DNA of 5,633 bases from contig CANJJY010000301.1 in the NCBI GenBank assembly GCA_947474445.1, positions 1 to 5,633 on the forward strand, read 5' to 3'. Made by a program: the position numbers and the translations under genes. The notes under the pieces are model-generated. The model saw only the letters and a program-made list of their open reading frames with translations. It was not told the DNA's origin and did no database searches. The stretch is from Oligoflexaceae bacterium (lineage in GTDB: Bacteria > Bdellovibrionota_B > Oligoflexia > Oligoflexales > Oligoflexaceae). Position 1 is the first letter of the stretch. Each line of letters begins with the position of its first letter. Positions 1 through 5,612 of this stretch are shown piece after piece.

Positions 1-1
1 C

Positions 2-733
2 TATTTTGATGAACGATTCTATGATCTGCGCCAGTCGCATCTCAACCGCATCATGCTGTGGTTGAGCGAGCGTTGCATAGAATCGATCGGGCGACCCGAT
101 GCGGGGCTCTGGGAATTACGCGGCATGCAGTGCGAGCACACATTTACTAATCTGATGTGCTGGGCCGGCCTCGACCGCATGATACAGATCGTGGAAAAGG
201 GTCGGCTCGGCGTTTTAGAAATCGGCACCCTCGAGCGCCTGCAGGAACATCGCCATCGCGCGATCGGTCGCATCCACGCCGCTGTGCACGATGGCGTTCT
301 CTGCAACAGTCCCGAGGATCCTTCTCTCGATGCTTCTCTTTTGCAACTGGCCATCCTGAGATTTCCCGACCTCGAACTCGCCCGGAAGACGACGGAGGGT
401 ATCGCCCGCAGTCTCGCACTCGACCCCGAGACGGCGGAAGGTCGCGCCCTCCTCTTTCGCTACCGACGCTTTGATGACTTCGGAACGCCGGAAAGCGGCT
501 TTTTCATCTGCTCCTATTGGCTTGCTCAGGCCTACGCAGCGATAGGCGACATCGAGAAAGGCCGTCAAATTGTGGCTTCTCTCGAGGATTATGCCAACCA
601 TCTCGGCCTCTACGCCGAGCATTGCAGCCTCACTGAGCCACGTCAGCTCGGTAATTTCCCGCAGTCTTATTCGCATGTAGGTCTGATCAACGCAGCCTTC
701 GCTCTGAGTCCGCATTGGATGCAGGTCCTTTAA
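2..733 (+). CDS. GH15 family glycoside hydrolase (glucoamylase/trehalase-like), C-terminal part, 5' end cut by window
   Basis: The frame is open from base 2, so the true start lies outside the window and the ATG at 53 is internal. About 243 codons of the C-terminal (alpha/alpha)6-barrel are visible. The motif PDAGLWELRG (codons about 98-124) is the GH15 general-acid region, with the catalytic Glu codon at 113-115. It is followed by the family pattern TNLMCWAGLDR. Further on come DASLLQLAILRFP, the FFICSYWLAQA segment and YAEHCSLTEPRQLGNFPQ, whose Glu codon at 617-619 matches the catalytic base, then SHVGLINAAF close to the end. The roughly 168-residue gap between the two Glu is normal for bacterial members. 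The family hydrolyses alpha-glucosidic bonds (glucoamylase, glucodextranase, trehalase); which substrate applies cannot be told from this fragment. Bacterial members of this layout are often cytoplasmic, but the N-terminus is not visible. At the base motif the common second acidic residue (AEE or AEQ) is His. Family assignment is firm, substrate is not. Confidence 0.93.
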   Translation, partial: YFDERFYDLRQSHLNRIMLWLSERCIESIGRPDAGLWELRGMQCEHTFTNLMCWAGLDRMIQIVEKGRLGVLEIGTLERLQEHRHRAIGRIHAAVHDGVLCNSPEDPSLDASLLQLAILRFPDLELARKTTEGIARSLALDPETAEGRALLFRYRRFDDFGTPESGFFICSYWLAQAYAAIGDIEKGRQIVASLEDYANHLGLYAEHCSLTEPRQLGNFPQSYSHVGLINAAFALSPHWMQVL

Positions 734-737
734 GTGA

Positions 738-756
738 GCTCTGCGCGAGCACTTTT
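738..756 (+). terminator. Possible weak terminator after the GH15 gene
   Basis: A short stem GCTC/GAGC (738-741 with 747-750, loop of five) starts five bases after the TAA stop and is followed by AC and then TTTT. The stem is only four base pairs, so it is weak for an intrinsic terminator. An adjoining hairpin, CTTTTCCC/GGGAAGGG (752-759 with 763-770, two G-T pairs), overlaps the T run and could be an alternative fold. Position and T run favour termination; stability does not. Confidence 0.25.
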
Positions 757-781
757 CCCACAGGGAAGGGGGAAGGCTCTG

Positions 782-811
782 TTGCGTCTCGGGGGCCCTT
801 GGCGTTATAAC
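782..811 (+). promoter_or_regulatory. Candidate sigma70-type promoter for the S46 peptidase gene
   Basis: TATAAC at 806-811 matches five of six bases of the consensus -10 box. TTGCGT at 782-787 is a poor -35 (three of six) at an 18-base spacing. A start about seven bases downstream would give a short leader of roughly 25 bases before the ATG at 845. The 111-bp gap from the GH15 gene leaves room for an independent promoter. This is read by eye, without a scoring matrix. Confidence 0.4.
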
Positions 812-834
812 CAGGCCTCTCAATGTATCCGATG

Positions 835-839
835 AGGAG
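835..839 (+). promoter_or_regulatory. Ribosome binding site of the S46 peptidase gene
   Basis: AGGAG lies five bases before the ATG at 845. It fixes that start, which is also the one that gives a complete signal peptide. Confidence 0.85.
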
Positions 840-844
840 TATTC

Positions 845-2908
845 ATGCGTAGGCTCTTGCTCTTATTGTGGACCCTGTCGTCCTTAGCTCAGGCCGAAGA
901 GGGAATGTGGACTTATGATAATTTTCCAGCGGAAGCGGTCGCCAAGCAGTATGGTTTCAAGCCCGATCAAGCTTGGCTCGATAAGGTCCGCTTGTCCTCG
1001 GCGCGTTTAGCGCAGGGATGTTCCGGCAGTTTCGTCTCGTCTCAGGGTCTCGTGATGACTAATCACCACTGCGCGCACAGCTGCATCCAGCAACTGTCGA
1101 CCAAGACCAAAGACTTGAGCCAGGACGGTTTCTACGCGGCCGATGCCGGCAAGGAGCTCCGCTGTCCCAACACCGAGATCAACCAGCTCGAAAAAATCTC
1201 GGATGTGACGGCGCGGGTCGAAGAAGCCACCAAAGGCAAGGAAGGCAAGAGTTTTGCAACCGCGCAGAAAGCTGCTTTCTCGAAGATCGAATCAGAATGC
1301 GCGACCAGCGACAAGGTTCGCTGCGATGTCGTAACCCTCTATGCGGGCGGACGCTATGCCCTCTATCAGTACCGCCGTTTCCAAGACGTGCGTCTGGTGT
1401 TTGCACCCGAGTTTTCCATCGCCTTCTTCGGGGGCGATCCTTCTAACTTCACCTTCCCTCGTTACGACTACGACGTGAGTTTCATGCGCATCTATGAAGA
1501 TGGCAAGCCGGCGGCGACTACCCACTACTTTCCTTTCTCTAAAAAAGGTGCGGAAGCGGACGAGTTGGTTTTCGTATCAGGACATCCTGGTCATACCAAC
1601 CGCGAAGACACCATCGCCGAGCTGACCTATGAACGCGATATCCTGCTCCCCCGTTCGCTGGCAATGATGTCGGAAGCTCGCGGTCTGGTCAGTGAATTCG
1701 GACAGCGCGGCGCTGAGCAAAAGCGGATCAGCACCGGGCTCCTCTTCGGCATAGAAAACGGCCTCAAAGCTTCCAAAGGTCGCCGTGAAGCCCTGGTCGA
1801 GCCAAGCTTTTTCGCGGCCAAGGTCGCAGCCGAACAGAAGTTCCAGGCGGAAATCGCCGCCAAGCCTGAGCTGAAAGAAAAATATGGCGAAGCATGGAAC
1901 ATCATCGGCCGCGCGGTCGATCGCATGCGTCCTCTGCAGCAGAGCTATCAGATGATCGAAGGCGGTCGCGGCTTTGACAGCGATATCTTCCGCATCGCCC
2001 GCACGCTGGTGCGTCACGCGGCGGAGAGCAGCAAGCCGAACGAAGAACGTTTGCGCGAATTCAGCGAATCAAGCCTCCCCCAGCTCAAGCAAAGAGTTTT
2101 CTCCGAGGCTCCGATCTATAGCGAGTTGGAAGAGCTCCGTCTCCGCTTCGGCCTCGAAAAGCTGCGCGAGATTCTCGGACCCTCTCACCCAGTCGTGATG
2201 AAAGCCTTGGGCAAACAATCACCGGCTAAACTCGCCGCCTCTTTGGTGAAAGGCAGCAAGCTGAGGGATCTGGCGGAAAGAAAGCGACTGTTTGAAGGCG
2301 GCGCCGCGGCCATCGCAGCTTCGCAGGATCCTATGATCAAGCTTGCCGTGCTGGTCGATCCTGAAGCGCGCGCGCTGCGCAAAACCGTCGATGAAGAGAT
2401 CAACAGCGAGATCAATCGCGGCCACGAGCTGATCGCTCGCGCAAAGTTCGCTCTGCATGGCACCAGCGTCTATCCGGATGCCACCTTCACGCTGCGCCTC
2501 AACTATGGCAAGGTCCAAGGCCTCACCGATGCGGGCGTAGAAGTACCGGCTCTGACGCGCATGGGCGACCTCTTCAGCCTTCACACCGGCGAAGAGCCTT
2601 TTGCTCTGCCCGGCACTTGGTTGAAGAGCAAAGCCAAGATCAATCCCGCGACGCCGATGAACTTCGCCTCGAGCAATGACATTATCGGTGGCAATTCAGG
2701 TTCGCCCGTGATCAACAAGGACGCGGAAATCGTCGGTCTCATCTTCGACGGCAATATCTGGTCGCTCGGCGGCAGCTATGGTTTTGATCCTCAACTCAAT
2801 CGGGCTGTGTCCGTGCACTCAGCCGGCATCCTCGAGGGTCTAGAAAAAGTGTATAAAGCGGACGCTTTGGTTCGTGAGCTTCGCGGGGACAAGGTAGGCC
2901 ACCACTGA
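845..2908 (+). CDS. S46 family dipeptidyl-peptidase (DPP7/DPP11-like serine exopeptidase), exported
   Basis: This 687-residue protein, close to the usual length of about 700, would cleave dipeptides from the N-termini of peptides in the periplasm. Residues 1-17 are a Sec signal peptide (MRR, Leu-rich core, cleavage after AQA). The split chymotrypsin-like domain carries all three triad residues. His75 lies in TNHHC, with Cys59 and Cys76 placed like the chymotrypsin disulfide near the catalytic His. Asp210 lies in RYDYDVSFMRIYEDG, and Ser618 in IGGNSGSPV. Residues of about 260-560, rich in charged helices, fit the inserted helical domain that caps the active site in S46 enzymes. Asn201 and Asp635 correspond to residues known to hold the substrate N-terminus. 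Gly636, in FDGN, occupies the P1-pocket position that is Gly in DPP7 and Arg in DPP11, suggesting hydrophobic rather than acidic P1 preference. AGGAG at 835-839 supports the ATG at 845. The gene appears to be transcribed alone; family assignment is very secure, specificity inferred. Confidence 0.97.
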   Translation: MRRLLLLLWTLSSLAQAEEGMWTYDNFPAEAVAKQYGFKPDQAWLDKVRLSSARLAQGCSGSFVSSQGLVMTNHHCAHSCIQQLSTKTKDLSQDGFYAADAGKELRCPNTEINQLEKISDVTARVEEATKGKEGKSFATAQKAAFSKIESECATSDKVRCDVVTLYAGGRYALYQYRRFQDVRLVFAPEFSIAFFGGDPSNFTFPRYDYDVSFMRIYEDGKPAATTHYFPFSKKGAEADELVFVSGHPGHTNREDTIAELTYERDILLPRSLAMMSEARGLVSEFGQRGAEQKRISTGLLFGIENGLKASKGRREALVEPSFFAAKVAAEQKFQAEIAAKPELKEKYGEAWNIIGRAVDRMRPLQQSYQMIEGGRGFDSDIFRIARTLVRHAAESSKPNEERLREFSESSLPQLKQRVFSEAPIYSELEELRLRFGLEKLREILGPSHPVVMKALGKQSPAKLAASLVKGSKLRDLAERKRLFEGGAAAIAASQDPMIKLAVLVDPEARALRKTVDEEINSEINRGHELIARAKFALHGTSVYPDATFTLRLNYGKVQGLTDAGVEVPALTRMGDLFSLHTGEEPFALPGTWLKSKAKINPATPMNFASSNDIIGGNSGSPVINKDAEIVGLIFDGNIWSLGGSYGFDPQLNRAVSVHSAGILEGLEKVYKADALVRELRGDKVGHH

Positions 2909-2941
2909 TGGGGCCTGCCTCAGCTGAGCTCTGATCGAAGG

Positions 2942-2973
2942 AGGGGTGAGATGCCGCGAGGGGTCTCGCCCTT
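2942..2973 (+). terminator. Hairpin downstream of the S46 gene, probable terminator
   Basis: AGGGGTGAGA (2942-2951) pairs with TCTCGCCCTT (2964-2973) over ten positions, two of them G-T, with a 12-base loop. It ends in a pyrimidine-rich run (CTTTCCATTTA) rather than a clean T tract. It sits 33 bases after the S46 stop, between two converging genes, which is where a terminator is expected. On the minus strand the stem is preceded by ATAAATGG and followed by no T run, so it fits the plus direction better. Confidence 0.4.
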
Positions 2974-3002
2974 TCCATTTATGGGTGGGCAGCAAATTCA
3001 GA

Positions 3003-3050
3003 CGCTTGCGGCCTGAGCCTTCCTTCGCGCGGAGACGGCCGCCGCAAGCG
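3003..3050. terminator. Perfect 10-bp inverted repeat between convergent genes, possible terminator of the minus-strand gene
   Basis: CGCTTGCGGC (3003-3012) is exactly complementary to GCCGCAAGCG (3041-3050), separated by 28 bases that can form smaller internal pairs. On the minus strand it starts 20 bases past the stop of the anchor-protein gene and is followed by TCTGAATTT, a weak T-rich tail. The long spacer is unusual for an intrinsic terminator, so it may instead protect the 3' end of the transcript or be a small repeated element. Confidence 0.35.
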
Positions 3051-3070
3051 CGCCTCGAAGGGAATCAAAA

Positions 3071-3736
3071 TCATTTCTTTGTGGACCTGCTCCTCAATAA
3101 GGGCACCAGCCCACGTCCTGCCGCAAACCCCAGGCCAGCCAGCCCCAAAGCGAACATAAAAGGCTGCGCCTTGAAGCGATCGCGCAACCAGGCTGTTCGC
3201 GCGCTGACACGACGCGTGGCATCATCGTCTCGCACCTGATCTGCCGCTGATGTTCCAATCGGTGCCATGCTTCCCTCAGATGCAAGCCCTGCTTGAGCCT
3301 CGGCCCGCTGCTGATCTTCGTGATCCCGCCAGGCATCCAGATCATCGGGGGTATCCACCTCGCTGACAGCAGCATCAGAGGAACTCAGCGCAAGCCTATC
3401 CTCGGGAGCTCCCAGATCGCTGTCTTTTCCTTGATGCGGCACTGGCGATAGCTCATGCGCGGGTGTATCGAGCCGCGGATCTGTTCCGTCCTCAAAGGCA
3501 TCGCGACTCTCTTGGCTTGCGGTTAGAGGGGCCACCAAACTTTCATTGATCGTCGCGCCGATCGAAAACCTTGGATCATCCATAGCATCGTCCAAGGGCG
3601 TCAGCCCTCCTTCAGCAGCCGCTGTGATCCGCTGGCTTTCGCGGTCGCCTTCTTTGGCATCTCTCTTAACCCCGATTATAGGCTCATCAGGAGCCTGATT
3701 TTTCATGCTCTCTCCCCTTTCGCTCTCTAGGCTCAT
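3071..3736 (-). CDS. Hypothetical acidic, low-complexity protein with one C-terminal transmembrane anchor
   Basis: I do not recognise this 221-residue protein. Residues 1-175 are rich in Asp, Glu, Ser, Ala, Pro and Gln with few hydrophobic clusters, so they look largely disordered, with no signal peptide and no cysteine. Residues 176-190 are basic (TRRVSARTAWLRDRFK). One hydrophobic, glycine-rich segment follows at about 191-214 (ALGLAGLGFAAG, then LVPLL), and the tail RSRSTKK is positive. This suggests a tail-anchored inner-membrane protein with its long acidic part in the cytoplasm. The C-terminus resembles in style the ElaB/YqjD (DUF883) anchors, small stationary-phase membrane proteins that bind ribosomes, but the N-terminal part does not look like them, so no homology is claimed. 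A start at 3736 is favoured by AGGAGGT six bases upstream; a second ATG at 3706 also has a purine-rich stretch before it. The gene is divergent from the PhyH gene and convergent with the S46 gene. The antisense frames are shorter and lack a comparable ribosome site. Confidence 0.75.
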   Translation of the reverse strand: MSLESERGESMKNQAPDEPIIGVKRDAKEGDRESQRITAAAEGGLTPLDDAMDDPRFSIGATINESLVAPLTASQESRDAFEDGTDPRLDTPAHELSPVPHQGKDSDLGAPEDRLALSSSDAAVSEVDTPDDLDAWRDHEDQQRAEAQAGLASEGSMAPIGTSAADQVRDDDATRRVSARTAWLRDRFKAQPFMFALGLAGLGFAAGRGLVPLLRSRSTKK

Positions 3737-3742
3737 GGCCTT

Positions 3743-3749
3743 ACCTCCT
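3743..3749 (-). promoter_or_regulatory. Strong ribosome binding site of the anchor-protein gene
   Basis: Read on the minus strand, AGGAGGT lies six bases before the ATG at 3736. It is a near-complete Shine-Dalgarno sequence, the strongest in the window, and is the main evidence that this unrecognised frame is a real gene and starts here. Confidence 0.85.
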
Positions 3750-3750
3750 G

Positions 3751-3794
3751 TTTATTGAGCGTCTCATAAATAGAGAGATGAGACGCTCGATAGA
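3751..3794. repeat. Inverted repeat (perfect 11-bp arms) in the leader of the anchor-protein gene; operator or mRNA hairpin
   Basis: GAGCGTCTCAT (3757-3767) and ATGAGACGCTC (3778-3788) are exact reverse complements around a ten-base spacer, AAATAGAGAG. Pairing continues outward with a few G-T pairs to about 3751/3794. In DNA terms, 14 of 16 positions of the extended arms match. It lies only a few bases upstream of the AGGAGGT site of the minus-strand gene. If transcribed, it would form a stable stem just before the ribosome site. If upstream of the transcript start, it could be a dimer-protein operator. There is no T run after either arm, so a terminator is unlikely. The symmetry is certain; the function is inferred. 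Confidence 0.7.
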
Positions 3795-3847
3795 TGCAAT
3801 GCTTTGCGTGAATCTATCTTCAACCCATCTTATTCTTGCAAGATAGA
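3789..3847. repeat. Three GATAGA motifs in alternating orientation, divergent control region
   Basis: GATAGAT (3789-3795), its exact complement ATCTATC (3812-3818) and AAGATAGA (3840-3847) form two overlapping inverted repeats that share the middle copy. The second pair is eight bases, TCTATCTT/AAGATAGA (3813-3820 with 3840-3847). Between the first two copies lies GCAA/TTGC (3796-3799 with 3804-3807), which would extend the first stem. The 171-bp region must hold the signals for both divergent genes. I find no convincing -35/-10 pair for either direction, so the repeats may be activator or repressor sites, or the arms of alternative RNA folds. Confidence 0.5.
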
Positions 3848-3897
3848 AGCCGAGCTCTTAGCTTGACGGTGAAACGGTCGCCATCTTTTTGATCTGC

Positions 3898-3902
3898 GAG
3901 GT
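3898..3902 (+). promoter_or_regulatory. Ribosome binding site of the PhyH-family gene
   Basis: GAGGT lies five bases before the ATG at 3908 and supports that start over the in-frame ATGs at codons 6 and 7, which have no clear ribosome site. Confidence 0.65.
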
Positions 3903-3907
3903 ATGCC

Positions 3908-4717
3908 ATGACCCAGAGCAGCATGATGAGCCAGCAAGCCATCAGTCTTTATACGCAAGAGGTGCTGAGGGATGGATTTTGCGTGGTTTCTAGCCTCTTT
4001 TCGCGAGCGACTCTCGCGCGTTGGCGTCAGGCTTTTCACCCTTTGCTCGACGCCTACATCACCGAGGGCGGCAGCGAGCTCAATCGAGGCAGCGCGCGCT
4101 ATTATGTAACGCTGCCTTTCGTCGAGCCTTTTGCCGATCCCTCTATTTTTGAACACGACGCGCTGCTCGCTATCTTGGAAGGTTTAGTGGGCGAAGATTT
4201 CGTGATGTGCCAGCTGGCGACCGACACGCCGCTGCGGGGATCGGACTACCAGCCGACTCACCGCGATGCCCCGCCGCTGTTCCCCGAAACGGGCAGCGAA
4301 ACGCCGCCCTTTCAATTGGCCGTCAATTTTCCTTTGGTCGATGTCACCGCCGCGAATGGGCCGATCGAAATCGCCCGCGGCACGCACATGCTGCCAAAAG
4401 CAGAAGCTCTGGCCCGCATCGAAGCCGGCACGATCAAGCTCGAACCCATCCTGATGCAAGCCGGCGATGTGATGATACGCGATGTGAGGGGTTTGCACCG
4501 AGGGACGCCGAACCGAACGGATATTCCGCGCCCCATGGTGGTCATTGGCTACAGTCGACGCTGGCTACAGCGTCCCGAGGTTGACATCGAAATTCCTGAA
4601 GAGACCTATCGGCGTCTGTCGCCGCGGGCCCAGCTCATGCTCCGCTATAACCCACGCGTTGATGCCGTGTCGCCGCATCGCCCCAAACAGGAATCCTACG
4701 ATACTTTCGCCTACTGA
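3908..4717 (+). CDS. Phytanoyl-CoA dioxygenase (PhyH) family Fe(II)/2-oxoglutarate-dependent oxygenase
   Basis: This 269-residue, soluble protein has the length and order of PhyH-family double-stranded beta-helix oxygenases, which use Fe(II), O2 and 2-oxoglutarate to hydroxylate small molecules. The iron-binding facial triad is visible as His118 and Asp120 in THRDAP and His197 in RGLHRGTPN. Arg208, in the IPRPMVVIGYSRRW strand, lies eleven residues after the distal His, the same spacing as the 2-oxoglutarate-binding Arg of human PHYH. The N-terminus has the usual YTQEVLRDGFCVVSSLFS opening, in which a helix leads into the first strand (DGFxVV). NGPIEIARGTHMLP (150-163) is the typical 'G(P/A)xxxxPGSH' region between the triad halves. 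The substrate cannot be predicted; bacterial members act on secondary metabolites, ectoine, halogenated or lipid-like compounds, and no biosynthetic partner lies beside it. All cofactor residues are present, so it should be active. It appears monocistronic, divergent from the anchor-protein gene. Confidence 0.9.
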   Translation: MTQSSMMSQQAISLYTQEVLRDGFCVVSSLFSRATLARWRQAFHPLLDAYITEGGSELNRGSARYYVTLPFVEPFADPSIFEHDALLAILEGLVGEDFVMCQLATDTPLRGSDYQPTHRDAPPLFPETGSETPPFQLAVNFPLVDVTAANGPIEIARGTHMLPKAEALARIEAGTIKLEPILMQAGDVMIRDVRGLHRGTPNRTDIPRPMVVIGYSRRWLQRPEVDIEIPEETYRRLSPRAQLMLRYNPRVDAVSPHRPKQESYDTFAY

Positions 4718-4733
4718 TCAGGCAGGAGGATCA
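4715..4733. repeat. Short inverted repeat holding both convergent stop codons
   Basis: TGATC (4715-4719) and GATCA (4729-4733) are exact complements. The first begins with the TGA stop of the plus-strand gene; the second ends with the TGA stop of the minus-strand lipoprotein read in reverse. The gap between the genes is 13 bp and there is no T run, so I see no dedicated terminator for either gene. Confidence 0.4.
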
Positions 4734-5603
4734 AGCCGGACGCGCATGGAGATCGATGAGATCCTGCTTGACTTCATGCAGTCGCTTCTCCAGATGCTGC
4801 CACTGTTCGACGCTGAGGCTCTCGTGTAGTTTGGTCCAAAACTGCCTCCAGCGGGCCCGCGACGCCGTCTGATACTCTTGGAAAGGAGTATCGAGCCAAG
4901 CGCTGTCACCGCGAGACCAGGCTTTCAAAAAAGTTTCGAGACTCGCCCGATCGCCCTTCTTCAGCTCGCTCATAAAAGCCTGCCGCGCTCGGGTACGCTG
5001 CAGTAATTCTTCGGCGAGATGACTCTTATCGATCAGTACGGTTTTGACCATCAATTCCCGCTGTTCTGGAGTCCACTTTCCGTACCAGGCCTTGTACTTT
5101 TTCACCTGATCGTCGATGTAGTCCTGCAGTTCGTCATCGAAATCGTCTGGATCTTCTTTCATGAGCTGATCGAGCGGTTCGAGGGCTTCCGCCATTTTCT
5201 TGTCCAGACGGGCGATCTGCTTACCATCGAGACTGTGCAGGAGATCGGCGGTCGGCTGCAGCATCCGCTCGACCGCTTCCCCGCGCCACTGCTCGAGACG
5301 ATCGTAGAAGAGCTTGTCGGTCGCCTGATCGAACTTGCGGGCCGCGGCCGATTTTTCCAAGACCTCCATCAGTTCGATAGCTTCGGGGAGTTTAGCCTGC
5401 TTGATCCAGGCGATATTCGCTTGAACCGGACCTTCGAGGGCTTTCTTCTGATCGGCTTTGAGATCGACGTAGGAATCGATCTGATAGATCGCCACACTAT
5501 CGAGGTGGTCGTAAAGAATTTTCTTAAAGGTACAGGCCGGTAAGAAAAGGTTGAGTCCAAGACCGAGGCCGAGGAGCAAGGTCTGTCTGATATGTTTATG
5601 CAT
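4731..5603 (-). CDS. DUF6279-like lipoprotein, helical, outer-membrane destined
   Basis: This 290-residue protein begins with a lipoprotein signal peptide: MHKHIRQ, a Leu/Gly-rich core, then the lipobox LPAC with the lipidated Cys at residue 24. Thr follows the Cys and there is no Asp at +2, so by the E. coli rule it would move on to the outer membrane. The mature part lies in the periplasm and is almost all amphipathic, highly charged helix, rich in Lys, Glu, Gln and Trp. The opening pattern YDHLDSVAIYQIDSYVDLKADQKKAL, then WIKQAKLPEAIELMEVL, and the later WYGKWTPEQREL and LSVEQWQHLEKRL repeats of the 'T/S-x-E-Q' type match my recollection of DUF6279 lipoproteins, whose function is unknown. 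The start at 5603 follows GAGGGTG on the minus strand and is the only ATG that gives the signal peptide. Its promoter lies at or beyond the window edge. Lipoprotein status is firm; family name is moderately sure. Confidence 0.9.
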   Translation of the reverse strand: MHKHIRQTLLLGLGLGLNLFLPACTFKKILYDHLDSVAIYQIDSYVDLKADQKKALEGPVQANIAWIKQAKLPEAIELMEVLEKSAAARKFDQATDKLFYDRLEQWRGEAVERMLQPTADLLHSLDGKQIARLDKKMAEALEPLDQLMKEDPDDFDDELQDYIDDQVKKYKAWYGKWTPEQRELMVKTVLIDKSHLAEELLQRTRARQAFMSELKKGDRASLETFLKAWSRGDSAWLDTPFQEYQTASRARWRQFWTKLHESLSVEQWQHLEKRLHEVKQDLIDLHARPA

Positions 5604-5605
5604 GT

Positions 5606-5612
5606 CACCCTC
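5606..5612 (-). promoter_or_regulatory. Ribosome binding site of the lipoprotein gene
   Basis: On the minus strand GAGGGTG lies two to three bases before the ATG at 5603, with the GAGGG core four bases away. Spacing is slightly short but acceptable, and the start is confirmed by the signal peptide that follows. Confidence 0.6.

Noticed and set aside
215..823. Open 202-codon frame on the minus strand
   Set aside because: It lies antisense to the GH15 gene, whose family motifs are clear; the translation shows no recognisable domain and it is a by-product of codon bias.
1577..2017. Open 146-codon minus-strand frame
   Set aside because: It lies wholly within the S46 peptidase gene on the opposite strand, with no supporting motif or start context.
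2946..3239. Plus-strand frame in the convergent gap
   Set aside because: It is Arg/Pro-rich, has no hydrophobic core, runs antisense into the anchor-protein gene and covers the inverted repeats, so it is unlikely to be coding.
3757..3788. CRISPR repeat or insertion-sequence end
   Set aside because: The inverted repeat occurs once in the window, with no regular spacing, no target duplication and no transposase or cas gene nearby.
3737..3907. Riboswitch or tRNA in the divergent gap
   Set aside because: No cloverleaf, conserved riboswitch core or CCA end could be recognised; only simple inverted repeats are seen.
3903..3911. Two-codon ORF ATG-CCA-TGA overlapping the PhyH start, as a possible coupling or attenuation device
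   Set aside because: The ribosome site directly abuts its ATG with no spacing, so it should not be initiated; the match is most likely chance.
5019..5543. Open 174-codon plus-strand frame with hydrophobic stretches
   Set aside because: It is antisense to the lipoprotein; the hydrophobic character arises from reading charged-residue codons in reverse, and there is no ribosome site or known motif.
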